Below, piece by piece: positions 17,309 to 24,908 of a stretch of 64,000 bases of DNA. Numbering within the stretch: the stretch's first letter is position 1; every line of letters begins with the position of its first letter. The notes beneath the pieces were generated by a model. That model ran no database searches and was not told the origin of the DNA. It worked only from the letters and a program-made list of their open reading frames with translations. Source of the DNA: JAOUEA01 sp963734685 (GTDB lineage Bacteria > Actinomycetota > UBA4738 > HRBIN12); NCBI GenBank assembly GCA_963734685.1, contig CAVTIC010000006.1, positions 124,001-188,000 on the forward strand, written 5' to 3'. A program made the translations under genes and the position numbers.

Positions 17309-17338
17309 TTGTCGTGGCGCCGGACCCCGGCGTAGGGT
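17309..17338 (+). promoter_or_regulatory. Promoter for the candidate structured RNA
   Basis: TTGTCG (17309-17314) and TAGGGT (17333-17338) are separated by 18 bp. The predicted start is near 17345, exactly the first base of the hairpin that follows. Confidence 0.55.
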
Positions 17339-17344
17339 GAAGCC

Positions 17345-17392
17345 GTACCCCGCAGCGACGCGATGGGAAACCGGAGCGCCACTGCGGGGTAC
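17345..17392 (+). ncRNA. Candidate structured leader or small RNA
   Basis: GTACCCCGCAG (17345-17355) pairs perfectly with CTGCGGGGTAC (17382-17392), an 11-bp stem enclosing 26 nt. The loop holds further short pairings (CGC/GCG, GG-AAA-CC). A good promoter places the transcript start at the stem's first base. A second complete promoter for DUF3499 lies downstream, so the RNA could be free-standing, a leader of DUF3499, or an attenuator. I do not recognise a known riboswitch. Confidence 0.45.
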
Positions 17393-17410
17393 ATCTGTGT
17401 CCGCAGGTGC

Positions 17411-17439
17411 TTGGAGATCACACCCGTGTCATTTAGGCT
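17411..17439 (+). promoter_or_regulatory. Promoter of the DUF3499 gene (leaderless)
   Basis: TTGGAG (17411-17416) and TAGGCT (17434-17439) are 17 bp apart. The ATG begins 7 nt after the hexamer. Confidence 0.65.
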
Positions 17440-17446
17440 TCGCGCG

Positions 17447-17677
17447 ATGCGAACCTGCGCGAAGATGCGATGTGACGCCGAGCCCGTCGCCACGGTTTCC
17501 CTGCGGTACGAGGAGCGGGAGGTGACGATCGTCGACCTGATCCCCGAGCGGGACCGCCACCTGCTCGACCTCTGTCGGACCCACGTCGACCGGATGACCC
17601 CGCCCGTCGGGTGGCGAGTGCGGGACTCGCGTTCGGTCGTCGAGGTGTCCGAGTCGGCGCCGGCACTGACCGGTTGA
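17447..17677 (+). CDS. DUF3499 family protein
   Basis: A 76-residue protein with the DUF3499 features: MRTC at the start, a second cysteine pair (CAKMRC), PVATVSLRYE, then an LCRTHVDRMTPPVGW segment. The Cys/His spacing suggests a small zinc-binding fold. Family members sit just upstream of manB in actinobacteria, as here. The ATG at 17447 is chosen because the family begins at MRTC and because the promoter hexamer is 7 nt upstream. Function is unknown. Confidence 0.8.
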   Translation: MRTCAKMRCDAEPVATVSLRYEEREVTIVDLIPERDRHLLDLCRTHVDRMTPPVGWRVRDSRSVVEVSESAPALTG

Positions 17678-17829
17678 ACGCGGCCGAGGGAGTCATCCGG
17701 CCTGGGCCGCAGCGTGCGCACCCCTGGCCCAACGGCCCACGCCGCGTCCCCCCGATGGGGTCTGCACCTCCGCGGTGCGGGCCAGCGGGGACACCGCTCA
17801 CAGGGTCCAGGGAAATGACTGCGCCGTGC

Positions 17830-17835
17830 TATGGT
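17830..17835 (+). promoter_or_regulatory. Possible -10 for the zinc-ribbon gene
   Basis: TATGGT is the best hexamer in the 193-nt gap after DUF3499, 35 nt before the ATG. No good -35 is seen. The gap otherwise holds only a small 5-bp hairpin (17764-17778). Confidence 0.3.
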
Positions 17836-17870
17836 CCGCGACCCGCTGCGGAGCCGACACTGTACGGGAC

Positions 17871-18047
17871 ATGGATATCGGAACCTGCCCCCAGTGCCGA
17901 GCCGGCGATCTGATCGCGATCTCGATGACGGTCGGTGGCCGAGACCTGTCGTTCCGCACCTGCCATCACTGTGAGGCCAAGTGGTGGTACCGCGAGGGCG
18001 AAGAGGTCCCCCTGGCGTCGGTGATCGGATTGGTCGTCGAGAAGTGA
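17871..18047 (+). CDS. Small zinc-ribbon protein
   Basis: A 58-residue protein with two knuckles, CPQC near residue 6 and CHHC near residue 31, followed by a WWYREG segment. It is a minimal zinc ribbon, perhaps a nucleic-acid or protein-binding adaptor. Position between DUF3499 and manB is consistent with a conserved small gene. The start rests on the only nearby ATG giving an intact first knuckle. A perfect hairpin begins directly after its stop. Confidence 0.7.
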   Translation: MDIGTCPQCRAGDLIAISMTVGGRDLSFRTCHHCEAKWWYREGEEVPLASVIGLVVEK

Positions 18048-18072
18048 GTTCGGGGAGCGATGCTCCCCGAAC
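18048..18072 (+). terminator. Perfect hairpin after the zinc-ribbon gene
   Basis: GTTCGGGGAGC (18048-18058) pairs with GCTCCCCGAAC (18062-18072) across a 3-nt GAT loop. It begins at the base after the stop codon. No T-tract follows, so termination would be of the U-less actinobacterial kind. Confidence 0.55.
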
Positions 18073-18078
18073 CCTCGC

Positions 18079-18108
18079 CTGACGCGCTCGCCGCCGCCTT
18101 CGTAGGAT
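18079..18108 (+). promoter_or_regulatory. Promoter of manB (leaderless)
   Basis: CTGACG (18079-18084) and TAGGAT (18103-18108) are 18 bp apart. The GTG start follows by 6 nt. Confidence 0.6.
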
Positions 18109-18114
18109 GCGGTC

Positions 18115-19467
18115 GTGCCGAGCGACCTCGACCGCATCTTCAAGGCCTACGATGTCCGAGGCGTCGTGCCCGATGATCTCGACGCAGAACTCGTTCGCCG
18201 CATCGGAGCCGCGTTCGCCGAGTGGAGCGGTGCACCGCGCATCGTCCTCGGACGCGATTGTCGCCTGAGCTCTCCCGAGCTCGCCGCCTCGCTCGCCGAG
18301 GGCGCCACGGCTCGCGGTGTCGACGTGGTCGATCTCGGTCTCGCGTCCACAGACCTGCTGTACTTCGCATCCGGCTGGCTCGACATGCCCGGCATCATGC
18401 TGACGGCCAGCCACAACCCCAAGCAGTACAACGGCATGAAGTTCTGCCTCGCCGGAGCCAGGCCGGTAGGCGAAGAGACCGGTCTGCGGAAGATCCGGGC
18501 GATGGTGGAAGCAGGGCCGGAACCCGTCGTCGCCTCGCTCGGCTCGATCGAACGGCGGGATCTCCTCGATGCGTATGTCGAGCATGTGTTGTCGTTCGTC
18601 GACGTCGACGCCATGCGCCCACTCACGGTCGCGGCCGACACTGCCAACGGCATGGGCGGGCTCGTGGTGCCGGCCGTCATGGAACGCCTTCCGGTCACCC
18701 TCCACCACCTTTACCCCGAGCTCGACGGCACGTTCCCGAACCACCCGGCCGATCCGATCGACCCGGAGAACCAGGAGGATCTGAAGGTGGCGGTGCTCGA
18801 GCACGGTGCCGACATCGGGCTCGCGTTCGACGGTGACGCCGACCGAGTCTTCCTGATCGACGAGCGGGCGCAGGATGTGAGTGGGTCGCTCCTGACCGCC
18901 CTGGTCGCGATCGCGATGCTCGAGCGCGAGCCGGGAGCCAAGATCGTGCACAACCTGATCTGTTCGTGGACCGTACCCGAGGTGATCCGAGAGCACGGTG
19001 GGGAACCGGTGCGCACGCGGGTCGGGCACTCGTTCATCAAGCAGGTCATGGCCGAGACCGGGGCGATATTCGGCGGCGAGCATTCCGGGCACTACTACTT
19101 CCGTGAGAACTATCGAGCGGATTCGGGCCTGATCGCGGCGGTGGCCGCCATGGGAGAGCTCTCGAAGTCCGACGAGCCATTGTCGGTGTTGCTGGCCCCG
19201 CTTCGCCGCTATGTGGCGTCGGGCGAGATCAACTCGGTGGTCGACGACCAGCAGGGCCGGATCGCGGCGATCGCCGCACGCTACGCCGACGGCCGCCAGG
19301 ACCGGCTCGACGGCCTCACGGTAGAGTTCGACGATTGGTGGTGCAACGTGCGCCCCTCGAACACCGAACCCCTGCTCCGGCTGAACGCCGAGGCGCGAAC
19401 CCCCGAGCTGCTGGCCGAGAAGACCGCGGAGGTGCTCGCCCTGATCCGGGGCGAGGCCGACGCCTGA
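18115..19467 (+). CDS. manB: Phosphomannomutase/phosphoglucomutase (ManB)
   Basis: A 450-residue alpha-D-phosphohexomutase that interconverts mannose-6-P and mannose-1-P, possibly also the glucose forms. All four family sites are present: the phosphoserine loop TASHNP (S99), the metal loop DGDADR near 239, the sugar loop GEHSGHYY and the phosphate loop RPSNTEP near the C-terminus. It heads a run of genes (Trm112, isomerase, nucleoside phosphorylase, ahcY) that overlap or nearly touch. Mannose-1-P would feed GDP-mannose for the envelope glycans made by the glycosyltransferases in this window. Confidence 0.93.
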   Translation: MPSDLDRIFKAYDVRGVVPDDLDAELVRRIGAAFAEWSGAPRIVLGRDCRLSSPELAASLAEGATARGVDVVDLGLASTDLLYFASGWLDMPGIMLTASHNPKQYNGMKFCLAGARPVGEETGLRKIRAMVEAGPEPVVASLGSIERRDLLDAYVEHVLSFVDVDAMRPLTVAADTANGMGGLVVPAVMERLPVTLHHLYPELDGTFPNHPADPIDPENQEDLKVAVLEHGADIGLAFDGDADRVFLIDERAQDVSGSLLTALVAIAMLEREPGAKIVHNLICSWTVPEVIREHGGEPVRTRVGHSFIKQVMAETGAIFGGEHSGHYYFRENYRADSGLIAAVAAMGELSKSDEPLSVLLAPLRRYVASGEINSVVDDQQGRIAAIAARYADGRQDRLDGLTVEFDDWWCNVRPSNTEPLLRLNAEARTPELLAEKTAEVLALIRGEADA

Positions 19468-19493
19468 GATCGGACCGACGAGAAGGAGCCACC

Positions 19494-19718
19494 GTGACCC
19501 TCGACCCACAGCTGTTGGAGCTCTTGGTCTGCCCCAACGACCGCGGTGACCTCGACTACCGCGAGGCCGAGCAGGTGCTCGTCTGCACGACGTGTGGATA
19601 CCGATACCCGATCCGCGACGACATCCCGGTGATGCTGATCGACGAGGCACAGAAGCCCGGCCAGAAACCGGGCCAGAAACCGGGCCAGAGACCGGGCCAG
19701 AGACCGGGCAAGCGGTGA
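19494..19718 (+). CDS. Trm112/UPF0434-like protein with KPGQ repeat tail
   Basis: A 74-residue protein. The first 55 residues match the Trm112-like family: LLVCPNDRGDL, a CTTCG knuckle and YPIRDDIPVMLIDEA. The C-terminus carries five degenerate KPGQ/RPGQ units made by near-identical 12-bp repeats (about 19651-19712). Trm112 proteins activate methyltransferases in eukaryotes and archaea; bacterial forms are less understood. The GTG has AGAAGGAG just upstream. The stop overlaps the next GTG. Confidence 0.85.
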   Translation: MTLDPQLLELLVCPNDRGDLDYREAEQVLVCTTCGYRYPIRDDIPVMLIDEAQKPGQKPGQKPGQRPGQRPGKR

Positions 19719-20782
19719 CCGACCTGAACGACGTCGAGGCGCTCCGGGCGCTCGACGCCGACGACATGCTCGGTGCGGTCGCCTCGTTGCCGCGGCACGC
19801 GCGTGAGGGGTATGCGGCCGGCGTGACCGCCGAGGGGCTGGTCTCGGCCGACGGCGTCACGGCGGTCACCTTCTGCGGCATGGGCGGTTCGGCGGTCGCC
19901 GGTGACGTACTGCGTTCCCTGTTCCGCGGGCGGCTGATCGTGCCTGTCGACGTGAACCGGAACCCTGAGCTTCCCGCGTACGCCGGGCCGCACACCCTGG
20001 TCGTGATCTCGTCGTACTCGGGCAACACCGCCGAGACGCTCGCCTGCTTCGAACAAGCGGTGGCGCGTGGGTGCCGCGTGGTGCCGATCACGTCGGGAGG
20101 CGTCCTGGCGACCCGAGCCGAAGAGCTCGGGCTCGGAACCGTCCGCATCCCCGGCGGCTACATGCCCCGAGCCGCCCTCGGGTACCTCGCACTCGCGCTC
20201 CTCGGTGCGATGGAGTCGGTGGGGCTGCTGCCTCGACTCGCCGACGATGTCGATGAGGCGAGCGGAGAGCTCGAACGGCTCGTCTCGGCGCTCGGACCGG
20301 GACTGCCGACCGATCGGAACGAGGCCAAGGCGCTCGCCGTACGGATCGGGCATCGCCAGCCGGTCGTCTGGGGTGCCGAGGGCTTCGGCTCTGTCGCGGC
20401 CGCCCGCTGGAAGACGCAGTTCAACGAGAACGGGAAGGTCCCCGCCTGGTCGGCCTCGCTCCCCGAGCTCGACCACAACGAGGTCGTGGGGTGGTACGGC
20501 GACCGAGGTGAATCGTCGTTCGTCGTCGCGCTGAGGCACGAGGAGGAGCAGAACGACGTGGCTGTTCGGTTCCCGATCTCGCTCGAGATCGCCCGCGATG
20601 CGGGCGTGGTCACCGAGGAGGTGTGGGCGACAGGGCGTTCCGAGCTGGCTCGGTTCCTCTCCCTGGTCATCATGGGTGACTTCACGAGCTGCTACGTCGG
20701 CCTGCGACAGGGGGTCGACCCGTCGCCGATCGCGTCGATCGACCGGCTGAAGTCGTTCATCGAGGGGGCGGCGAACGCGTGA
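19715..20782 (+). CDS. SIS-domain phosphomannose/phosphoglucose isomerase
   Basis: A 355-residue protein with two SIS domains. The SYSGNTAETL motif (near residue 92) binds the sugar phosphate. Later FGSVAARWKTQFNENGK and a late conserved region match the bifunctional PGI/PMI family first studied in Pyrobaculum and common in actinobacteria. It would convert fructose-6-P to mannose-6-P, supplying ManB. The GTG overlaps the Trm112 stop and its own stop overlaps the next GTG. Confidence 0.85.
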   Translation: MTDLNDVEALRALDADDMLGAVASLPRHAREGYAAGVTAEGLVSADGVTAVTFCGMGGSAVAGDVLRSLFRGRLIVPVDVNRNPELPAYAGPHTLVVISSYSGNTAETLACFEQAVARGCRVVPITSGGVLATRAEELGLGTVRIPGGYMPRAALGYLALALLGAMESVGLLPRLADDVDEASGELERLVSALGPGLPTDRNEAKALAVRIGHRQPVVWGAEGFGSVAAARWKTQFNENGKVPAWSASLPELDHNEVVGWYGDRGESSFVVALRHEEEQNDVAVRFPISLEIARDAGVVTEEVWATGRSELARFLSLVIMGDFTSCYVGLRQGVDPSPIASIDRLKSFIEGAANA

Positions 20783-21609
20783 GCGGTCTGGGTCTTCCAG
20801 GTCCCGGTGATGACCTTGCAGCCCGGGCGGCTGCCGCTGTCCGGGCTCGAAGCGGCTTGGTGCCACGGGCAGGGGTCGTGCTGGGGTCCGGGCTGGGACC
20901 CGCGCTCGGCGATGCCCTCGTGGAGACGACGAGCCTCGCATTCACAGATCTCCCGGGGTTCCCGCCGTCGGGCGTACCGGGGCATGCAGGGAAGCTCGTC
21001 CTCGGTCACCTCTCCGGCGTGCCGGTCGCCGCCTTCTTCGGCCGAGCGCATTACTACGAAGGACACGGCATGGACGTGCCGGCGTTAGTGCCGCGCCTCG
21101 CGAAGGAGCTCGGCGCCGACACGATGGTGTTGACGGCGGCGGTCGGAGGGCTCACGCCCGGGGAGGCAGCGGGGACCGTCGTGATCTTGAAGGACCACGT
21201 GAACCTGATGGGGGTCGCCCCGCTGCGCGGGTGGCGGTACCCCGACGGCATGCCGACGTTCATCAGCACGACGGGGGTCTACGACGAAGTGCTTCGCGAT
21301 CTGGCTTTCGAGCGCGCGCGGGCGCTCGGCATCCCGTCGTCGGTCGGTGTGTACGCCGCCATGAGCGGCCCGGCGTTCGAGACCCCGACCGAGGTGAGGA
21401 TGCTGCAGCAGGTCGGGGCCACGGTGGTGGGCATGTCGATGGTGCCTGAAGCGTTGCCCGCGACGGCACTCGAGATGCGCGTGCTCGGCATCTGCTCCCT
21501 GACGAATGCGCTCGGCGAGCACGTCGATCACGAGGAAGTCATCCGCGCCTCGAACGAGACCGCGGTGGCGGTGGGCAGGTTGCTCGTCGATCTGTTCCCC
21601 CGCATGTGA
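20779..21609 (+). CDS. Purine nucleoside phosphorylase
   Basis: A 276-residue trimeric-type PNP that splits inosine/guanosine with phosphate. Motifs are VVLGSGLG near residue 33, FGRAHYYEGHGM, and AMSGPAFETPTEVRML followed by GATVVGMSMVPE. The FETPTE form favours PNP over methylthioadenosine phosphorylase. Placement directly before ahcY suggests joint salvage of adenosine and related nucleosides from the methyl cycle. The start overlaps the preceding stop. Confidence 0.9.
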   Translation: MSGLGLPGPGDDLAARAAAAVRARSGLVPRAGVVLGSGLGPALGDALVETTSLAFTDLPGFPPSGVPGHAGKLVLGHLSGVPVAAFFGRAHYYEGHGMDVPALVPRLAKELGADTMVLTAAVGGLTPGEAAGTVVILKDHVNLMGVAPLRGWRYPDGMPTFISTTGVYDEVLRDLAFERARALGIPSSVGVYAAMSGPAFETPTEVRMLQQVGATVVGMSMVPEALPATALEMRVLGICSLTNALGEHVDHEEVIRASNETAVAVGRLLVDLFPRM

Positions 21610-21621
21610 GAGGAGGAACCC

Positions 21622-22878
21622 ATGACGAACGACGTCCGCGACATGACGCTCGCGACAGGCGGCCGCGAGCGGATCGAGTGGGCGGGCGCCGAGATGCCGG
21701 TGCTCGCGCAGATCAAGGAACGCTTCGAGAAGGAGCGACCGCTCGATGGTGTCCGTGTCGGGGCGTGTCTGCACGTCACCACCGAGACCGCGAATCTGAT
21801 GCTCACCCTTCAGGCCGGAGGGGCCGAGGTGGCGCTCTGCGCGTCGAACCCCTTGTCGACCCAGGACGACGTGGCCGCAGCTCTGGTCGAAGCGGGCATC
21901 GACACCTACGCGATCAAGGGCGAGGACACCGACACGTTCTTCAAGCACATCAACGCGGTGCTCGACGTCAGGCCGAACATCACGATGGATGACGGCGCCG
22001 ACATGGTCAGCGTGCTGCACAAGGAGCGCACCGACCAGATCGCCGAGATCATCGGCGGCACCGAGGAGACGACGACCGGCGTGATCCGACTTCGGGCGAT
22101 GGCGAACGACGGAGCGCTCGAGTATCCGATCGTGAGCGTGAACGACGCCGACACGAAGCACCTGTTCGACAACCGTTTCGGCACCGGCCAGTCGACGATC
22201 GACGCGATCATGCGGGCAACGAACCGCCTCCTGGCGGGACGGAAGATCGTCGTCTGCGGCTACGGCATGTGCGGTCGTGGTGTGGCCTCCCGGGCGCGGG
22301 GGATGGGCGCCCACGTGATCGTCACCGAGGTCGATCCGACCGCGGCGATCGAGGCGGTGATGGAGGGCTACACGGTGGTGCCGCTGCGCGACGCTGCGCG
22401 AGTCGGCGATATCTTCATCACCGTGACGGGCGACACGACCGTGATCGGGCGTGAACACATGGAGGTGATGAAGGACGGGGCGATGCTCGCGAACTCCGGT
22501 CATTTCGACGTGGAGATCGACAAGCACGCGCTCGCGTTGCTGGGCACAGGAGGCGTTCGTCGGGTCCGCGAGTTCGTCGACGAGTACACCTTCGCCGACG
22601 GACGCCGTGTCTACCTCCTGGGGGAGGGGCGGCTCGTGAACCTCTCGGCAGCCGAAGGACATCCCGCCGCCGTGATGGACATGTCGTTCGCGAACCAGGC
22701 GCTCGCGGCGGAATGGGTGGTCGACAACCGGGGCCGACTCGAGCCGCGCGTCTACCCGGTACCCGTGGAGATCGACAAGGACGTGGCTCGGCTGAAGCTG
22801 CGGGCGATGGGGGTCGAGATCGACGAACTCACGGCGGAGCAGGAACGCTACCTCCACAGTTGGGAGCAAGGCACCTAG
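21622..22878 (+). CDS. ahcY: Adenosylhomocysteinase
   Basis: A 418-residue enzyme that hydrolyses S-adenosylhomocysteine to adenosine and homocysteine. Visible are HVTTETANL near the N-terminus, the NAD-binding VVCGYGMCGRG (near 212), NSGHFDVEID and a C-terminal lysine/tyrosine tail. The length is of the shorter form without the roughly 40-residue insertion of eukaryotic and many proteobacterial enzymes. It has a clear GAGAGGAGG Shine-Dalgarno and follows the PNP gene by 12 nt. Confidence 0.95.
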   Translation: MTNDVRDMTLATGGRERIEWAGAEMPVLAQIKERFEKERPLDGVRVGACLHVTTETANLMLTLQAGGAEVALCASNPLSTQDDVAAALVEAGIDTYAIKGEDTDTFFKHINAVLDVRPNITMDDGADMVSVLHKERTDQIAEIIGGTEETTTGVIRLRAMANDGALEYPIVSVNDADTKHLFDNRFGTGQSTIDAIMRATNRLLAGRKIVVCGYGMCGRGVASRARGMGAHVIVTEVDPTAAIEAVMEGYTVVPLRDAARVGDIFITVTGDTTVIGREHMEVMKDGAMLANSGHFDVEIDKHALALLGTGGVRRVREFVDEYTFADGRRVYLLGEGRLVNLSAAEGHPAAVMDMSFANQALAAEWVVDNRGRLEPRVYPVPVEIDKDVARLKLRAMGVEIDELTAEQERYLHSWEQGT

Positions 22879-22884
22879 CCGCCC

Positions 22885-23511
22885 ATGGACGGCCGTGTCT
22901 CGATCCGTGCGCATTTCGAGCGGTTCCCCGCCACGCTCAAGGGTGCCTTCGTGCTCCGCGGGGAGGACCGCGATCCGCATCAGGTGCGCATCCAGGCCGC
23001 TCGGGTCGCCGAGCTGTCCGGGCGCCCGGGACAACCGATGGCTGTCGAACCGGTCACCCTCGACGTCGCTCCGCACCTCGACCTGTTCGTGCCGTTCGAG
23101 GTCCCGTTACTCGATCTGGGGCCGGGCTGGTACCGGCTGGAGCTCGAGGTCGTCGTCGACGGCGATGCCGGGACGGTGCATCCGGGCGACCGATTCCTCG
23201 TCGCCTGGCCGCGGGGATCGATGCGCCGAGGGTCGGTGAGCGTCGGTCGGCCTGTCGCGTCGGAGGGATCGAGCGTGACGATCGATCAGGTGGAGTGCGC
23301 ACCCGACTCGGTGCGGGTGACCTACGACGCGCCGGCGCGGGTGGGGCTGGCCCTCGCGGCGGACGACGTCACGTTGCCGCAGATCGACGAGGAGTACGAC
23401 CCGGACACCGGGCGTGGGAGGGTGACGACCTACCCCGCGGCGAAGATGAGCTCGCGGCTCGCGATCACCGCTCGAGGAGCCGAACGTCCCCTCGAGATCG
23501 AGCTTCCGTAG
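22885..23511 (+). CDS. Uncharacterised beta-rich protein
   Basis: A 208-residue protein I do not recognise. It has no signal peptide or membrane segment. The composition is beta-strand-like with alternating hydrophobic residues and two possible halves (residues 1-110 and 125-208). It begins 6 nt after ahcY and is followed by comF, so it is probably in the ahcY transcript. Codon use is like that of its neighbours, supporting a real gene. Confidence 0.6.
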   Translation: MDGRVSIRAHFERFPATLKGAFVLRGEDRDPHQVRIQAARVAELSGRPGQPMAVEPVTLDVAPHLDLFVPFEVPLLDLGPGWYRLELEVVVDGDAGTVHPGDRFLVAWPRGSMRRGSVSVGRPVASEGSSVTIDQVECAPDSVRVTYDAPARVGLALAADDVTLPQIDEEYDPDTGRGRVTTYPAAKMSSRLAITARGAERPLEIELP

Positions 23512-23534
23512 CGACGGCTGTCGCACCCTGTCGC

Positions 23535-23540
23535 TATCGT
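23535..23540 (+). promoter_or_regulatory. -10 element of comF (leaderless)
   Basis: TATCGT ends 6 nt before the GTG at 23547. No clear -35 was found. Confidence 0.5.
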
Positions 23541-23546
23541 CGGCCG

Positions 23547-24284
23547 GTGTTCGAACGCGCGCTCGATGTCGTCTTCCCTCCTCGATGTGCGGGCTGCGGC
23601 GACGCGGCATGGCCGTTCTGCGACCGTTGCCGGCGCGACCTGGTGGCCCTCTCGCCGCCGTGGTGCGAGCGGTGCGGCGCACCCGCCGAGTCGTCCGTGC
23701 AGGCCTGTCGTGACTGCCCGCCCGACGCCGTCGCGGTCGCCCGAGCTCCGTTCGCGTTCGATGGTCCGGCGAGGGCCGCGGTGCACCACCTGAAGTATCG
23801 GGGGGTGCGGGGCGTGGGCCGGGCGCTCGCAGCTGCCATGACCACCTGCGCTCCCGGCCCGGCGGACGTCGTGACGTGGGTGCCGCTGACGCGCAGCCGG
23901 AAGGCTGAGCGAGGATTCGATCAGGCCAAGATCCTCGCGGTGCGGGTCGGTGGCGAGCTCGGTGTGCCGGTGCGCGGGTTGCTCCGCCGCGCGGTCTCGA
24001 CCGGTCCGCAGGCGCTCCGCGACGCCGCGGAGCGGAGAGCGGCCATGCGCGGTTCGTTCGTCGTCCGTGATCGAGCCTCGGTGCCGGCTCGGGTGCTCCT
24101 CGTCGACGACGTGCTGACGACCGGGGCGACGGCCGCAGCATGTGCCGAAGCGCTGCTCCGAGCGGGTGCCTCGCGCGTGACGCTGCTCGTGGCGGCCCGA
24201 GCTCTCCTCCGCGCTGGGCGACGTGCCTATACTCGACCGGGCCCTCGTCCGGGTCTGTGGTTGCCCGGGGACCATCCCCGGTAG
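23547..24284 (+). CDS. comF: ComF family phosphoribosyltransferase-like protein
   Basis: A 245-residue protein. The N-terminus has four cysteine pairs (CAGC, CDRC, CERC, CRDC) of the ComF zinc ribbon. The C-terminal half has the PRPP-binding VLLVDDVLTTGATA. ComF/ComFC helps DNA uptake in competent bacteria and may act on DNA repair intermediates elsewhere. The last 20 or so residues (Arg/Pro/Gly-rich) run past the usual end of the family, and their codons overlap the promoter and 5' end of the raiA-type RNA. Confidence 0.88.
   Translation: MFERALDVVFPPRCAGCGDAAWPFCDRCRRDLVALSPPWCERCGAPAESSVQACRDCPPDAVAVARAPFAFDGPARAAVHHLKYRGVRGVGRALAAAMTTCAPGPADVVTWVPLTRSRKAERGFDQAKILAVRVGGELGVPVRGLLRRAVSTGPQALRDAAERRAAMRGSFVVRDRASVPARVLLVDDVLTTGATAAACAEALLRAGASRVTLLVAARALLRAGRRAYTRPGPRPGLWLPGDHPR
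24228..24233 (+). promoter_or_regulatory. -10 element of the hpf leader RNA
   Basis: TATACT lies inside the comF 3' end. It predicts a start near 24240. The same hexamer precedes the tmRNA at 40167, suggesting that stable RNAs use the closest-to-consensus -10. Confidence 0.55.
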
Positions 24285-24480
24285 TCGACGCCAGCCGCGG
24301 GCGAAACGACCCACGTAAGGCGACCCTTGGTCGCTGAGCATGGCGCGGTTTAGATGTAAGTCCTGCCCCGCCCTCGGGCGGGAGAGGGTGGGAGTCTCAG
24401 GTCCTCGTGACCGGGGGCGAGCGCTCCGGCAGGCGGGTGTGGGGGAAAAGACCAGGTCAGCCGGCGGAGGGCCCGTCCGA
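24240..24480 (+). ncRNA. raiA-motif RNA candidate upstream of hpf
   Basis: About 240 nt of highly structured, non-coding sequence between comF and hpf (raiA). Hairpins visible by eye include GCGACC/GGTCGC (24320-24334) and CCCGCC/GGCGGG (24367-24382). The raiA motif is a large conserved RNA of Firmicutes and Actinobacteria found just upstream of raiA/hpf genes and often near comFC. Position, length, promoter and structure all fit, but I cannot run the covariance model and the exact ends are estimates. Confidence 0.6.
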
Positions 24481-24504
24481 GAGACCGACAGGAGGAACCG
24501 GCCG

Positions 24505-24531
24505 ATGACGATCGAGCGAGCATGGATCTGA
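24505..24531 (+). CDS. Eight-codon upstream ORF coupled to hpf
   Basis: ATG at 24505 follows a perfect AGGAGG (24490-24495) by 9 nt and encodes MTIERAWI before TGA (24529-24531). The hpf ATG (24522) lies inside this ORF in another frame and has only a poor Shine-Dalgarno (GAGCGAG). Ribosomes ending here could re-initiate at hpf, coupling the two. It is also possible that the strong AGGAGG simply acts at a distance. Confidence 0.45.
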   Translation: MTIERAWI

Positions 24532-24908
24532 CCTTCACGGGCAGGGGGCTGCAGGTGACCGACGAGGTGCGCGAGACTGCGGGCCACAAACTCGCTCACC
24601 TCGAGCGTCTGGAGCCCCGAACGACCCGGATCGATCTCGAGTTCATCGGCGAGCACTACCCGAGTCCCGACGGTGTGAGACGCGTCGAGGCGGCCCTTCA
24701 CATCCCCCGCAAGACCTTCAGGGCTCGCGCCGAGGCCGACGACGTCCCGACCGCGATCGACCGGGTCGCCGACAAGCTCGAGCGCCAACTCCGCGATCAC
24801 CATGGCAAACGTCGCGCGTCCGTGCACAAGCCGGCACTAGAATCCGCTCACCTGGGCGCCACATCTGCCGATACCGAAGCCGAGGTCTCGACCGAGGGGG
24901 AACCGTGA
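24522..24908 (+). CDS. hpf: Ribosome hibernation factor HPF/RaiA
   Basis: A 128-residue protein with the S30AE domain in residues 1 to about 95: MDLTFTGRGLQVTDEVRE at the start and a basic KLERQLRDHHGK near the end. These proteins bind the decoding centre of the 30S subunit and silence ribosomes. The roughly 30-residue acidic tail is too short for the dimerisation domain of long HPF, so it is a short-form factor. It follows the raiA-type RNA and overlaps a response regulator gene (GTGA). Confidence 0.88.
   Translation: MDLTFTGRGLQVTDEVRETAGHKLAHLERLEPRTTRIDLEFIGEHYPSPDGVRRVEAALHIPRKTFRARAEADDVPTAIDRVADKLERQLRDHHGKRRASVHKPALESAHLGATSADTEAEVSTEGEP

Noticed and set aside
17345..17400. Cobalamin, c-di-GMP or c-di-AMP riboswitch
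   Set aside because: GGGAAACCGG and GCCACTG resemble fragments of the cobalamin consensus, but the B12 box and the overall helix order are missing, and no fit to the other classes could be made by eye.
24340..24531. A 63-codon open frame (starting MARFRCKSC) between comF and hpf
   Set aside because: It overlaps the structured RNA candidate, has no family likeness or Shine-Dalgarno at its start, and only its last eight codons (from ATG 24505) have a proper ribosome site.
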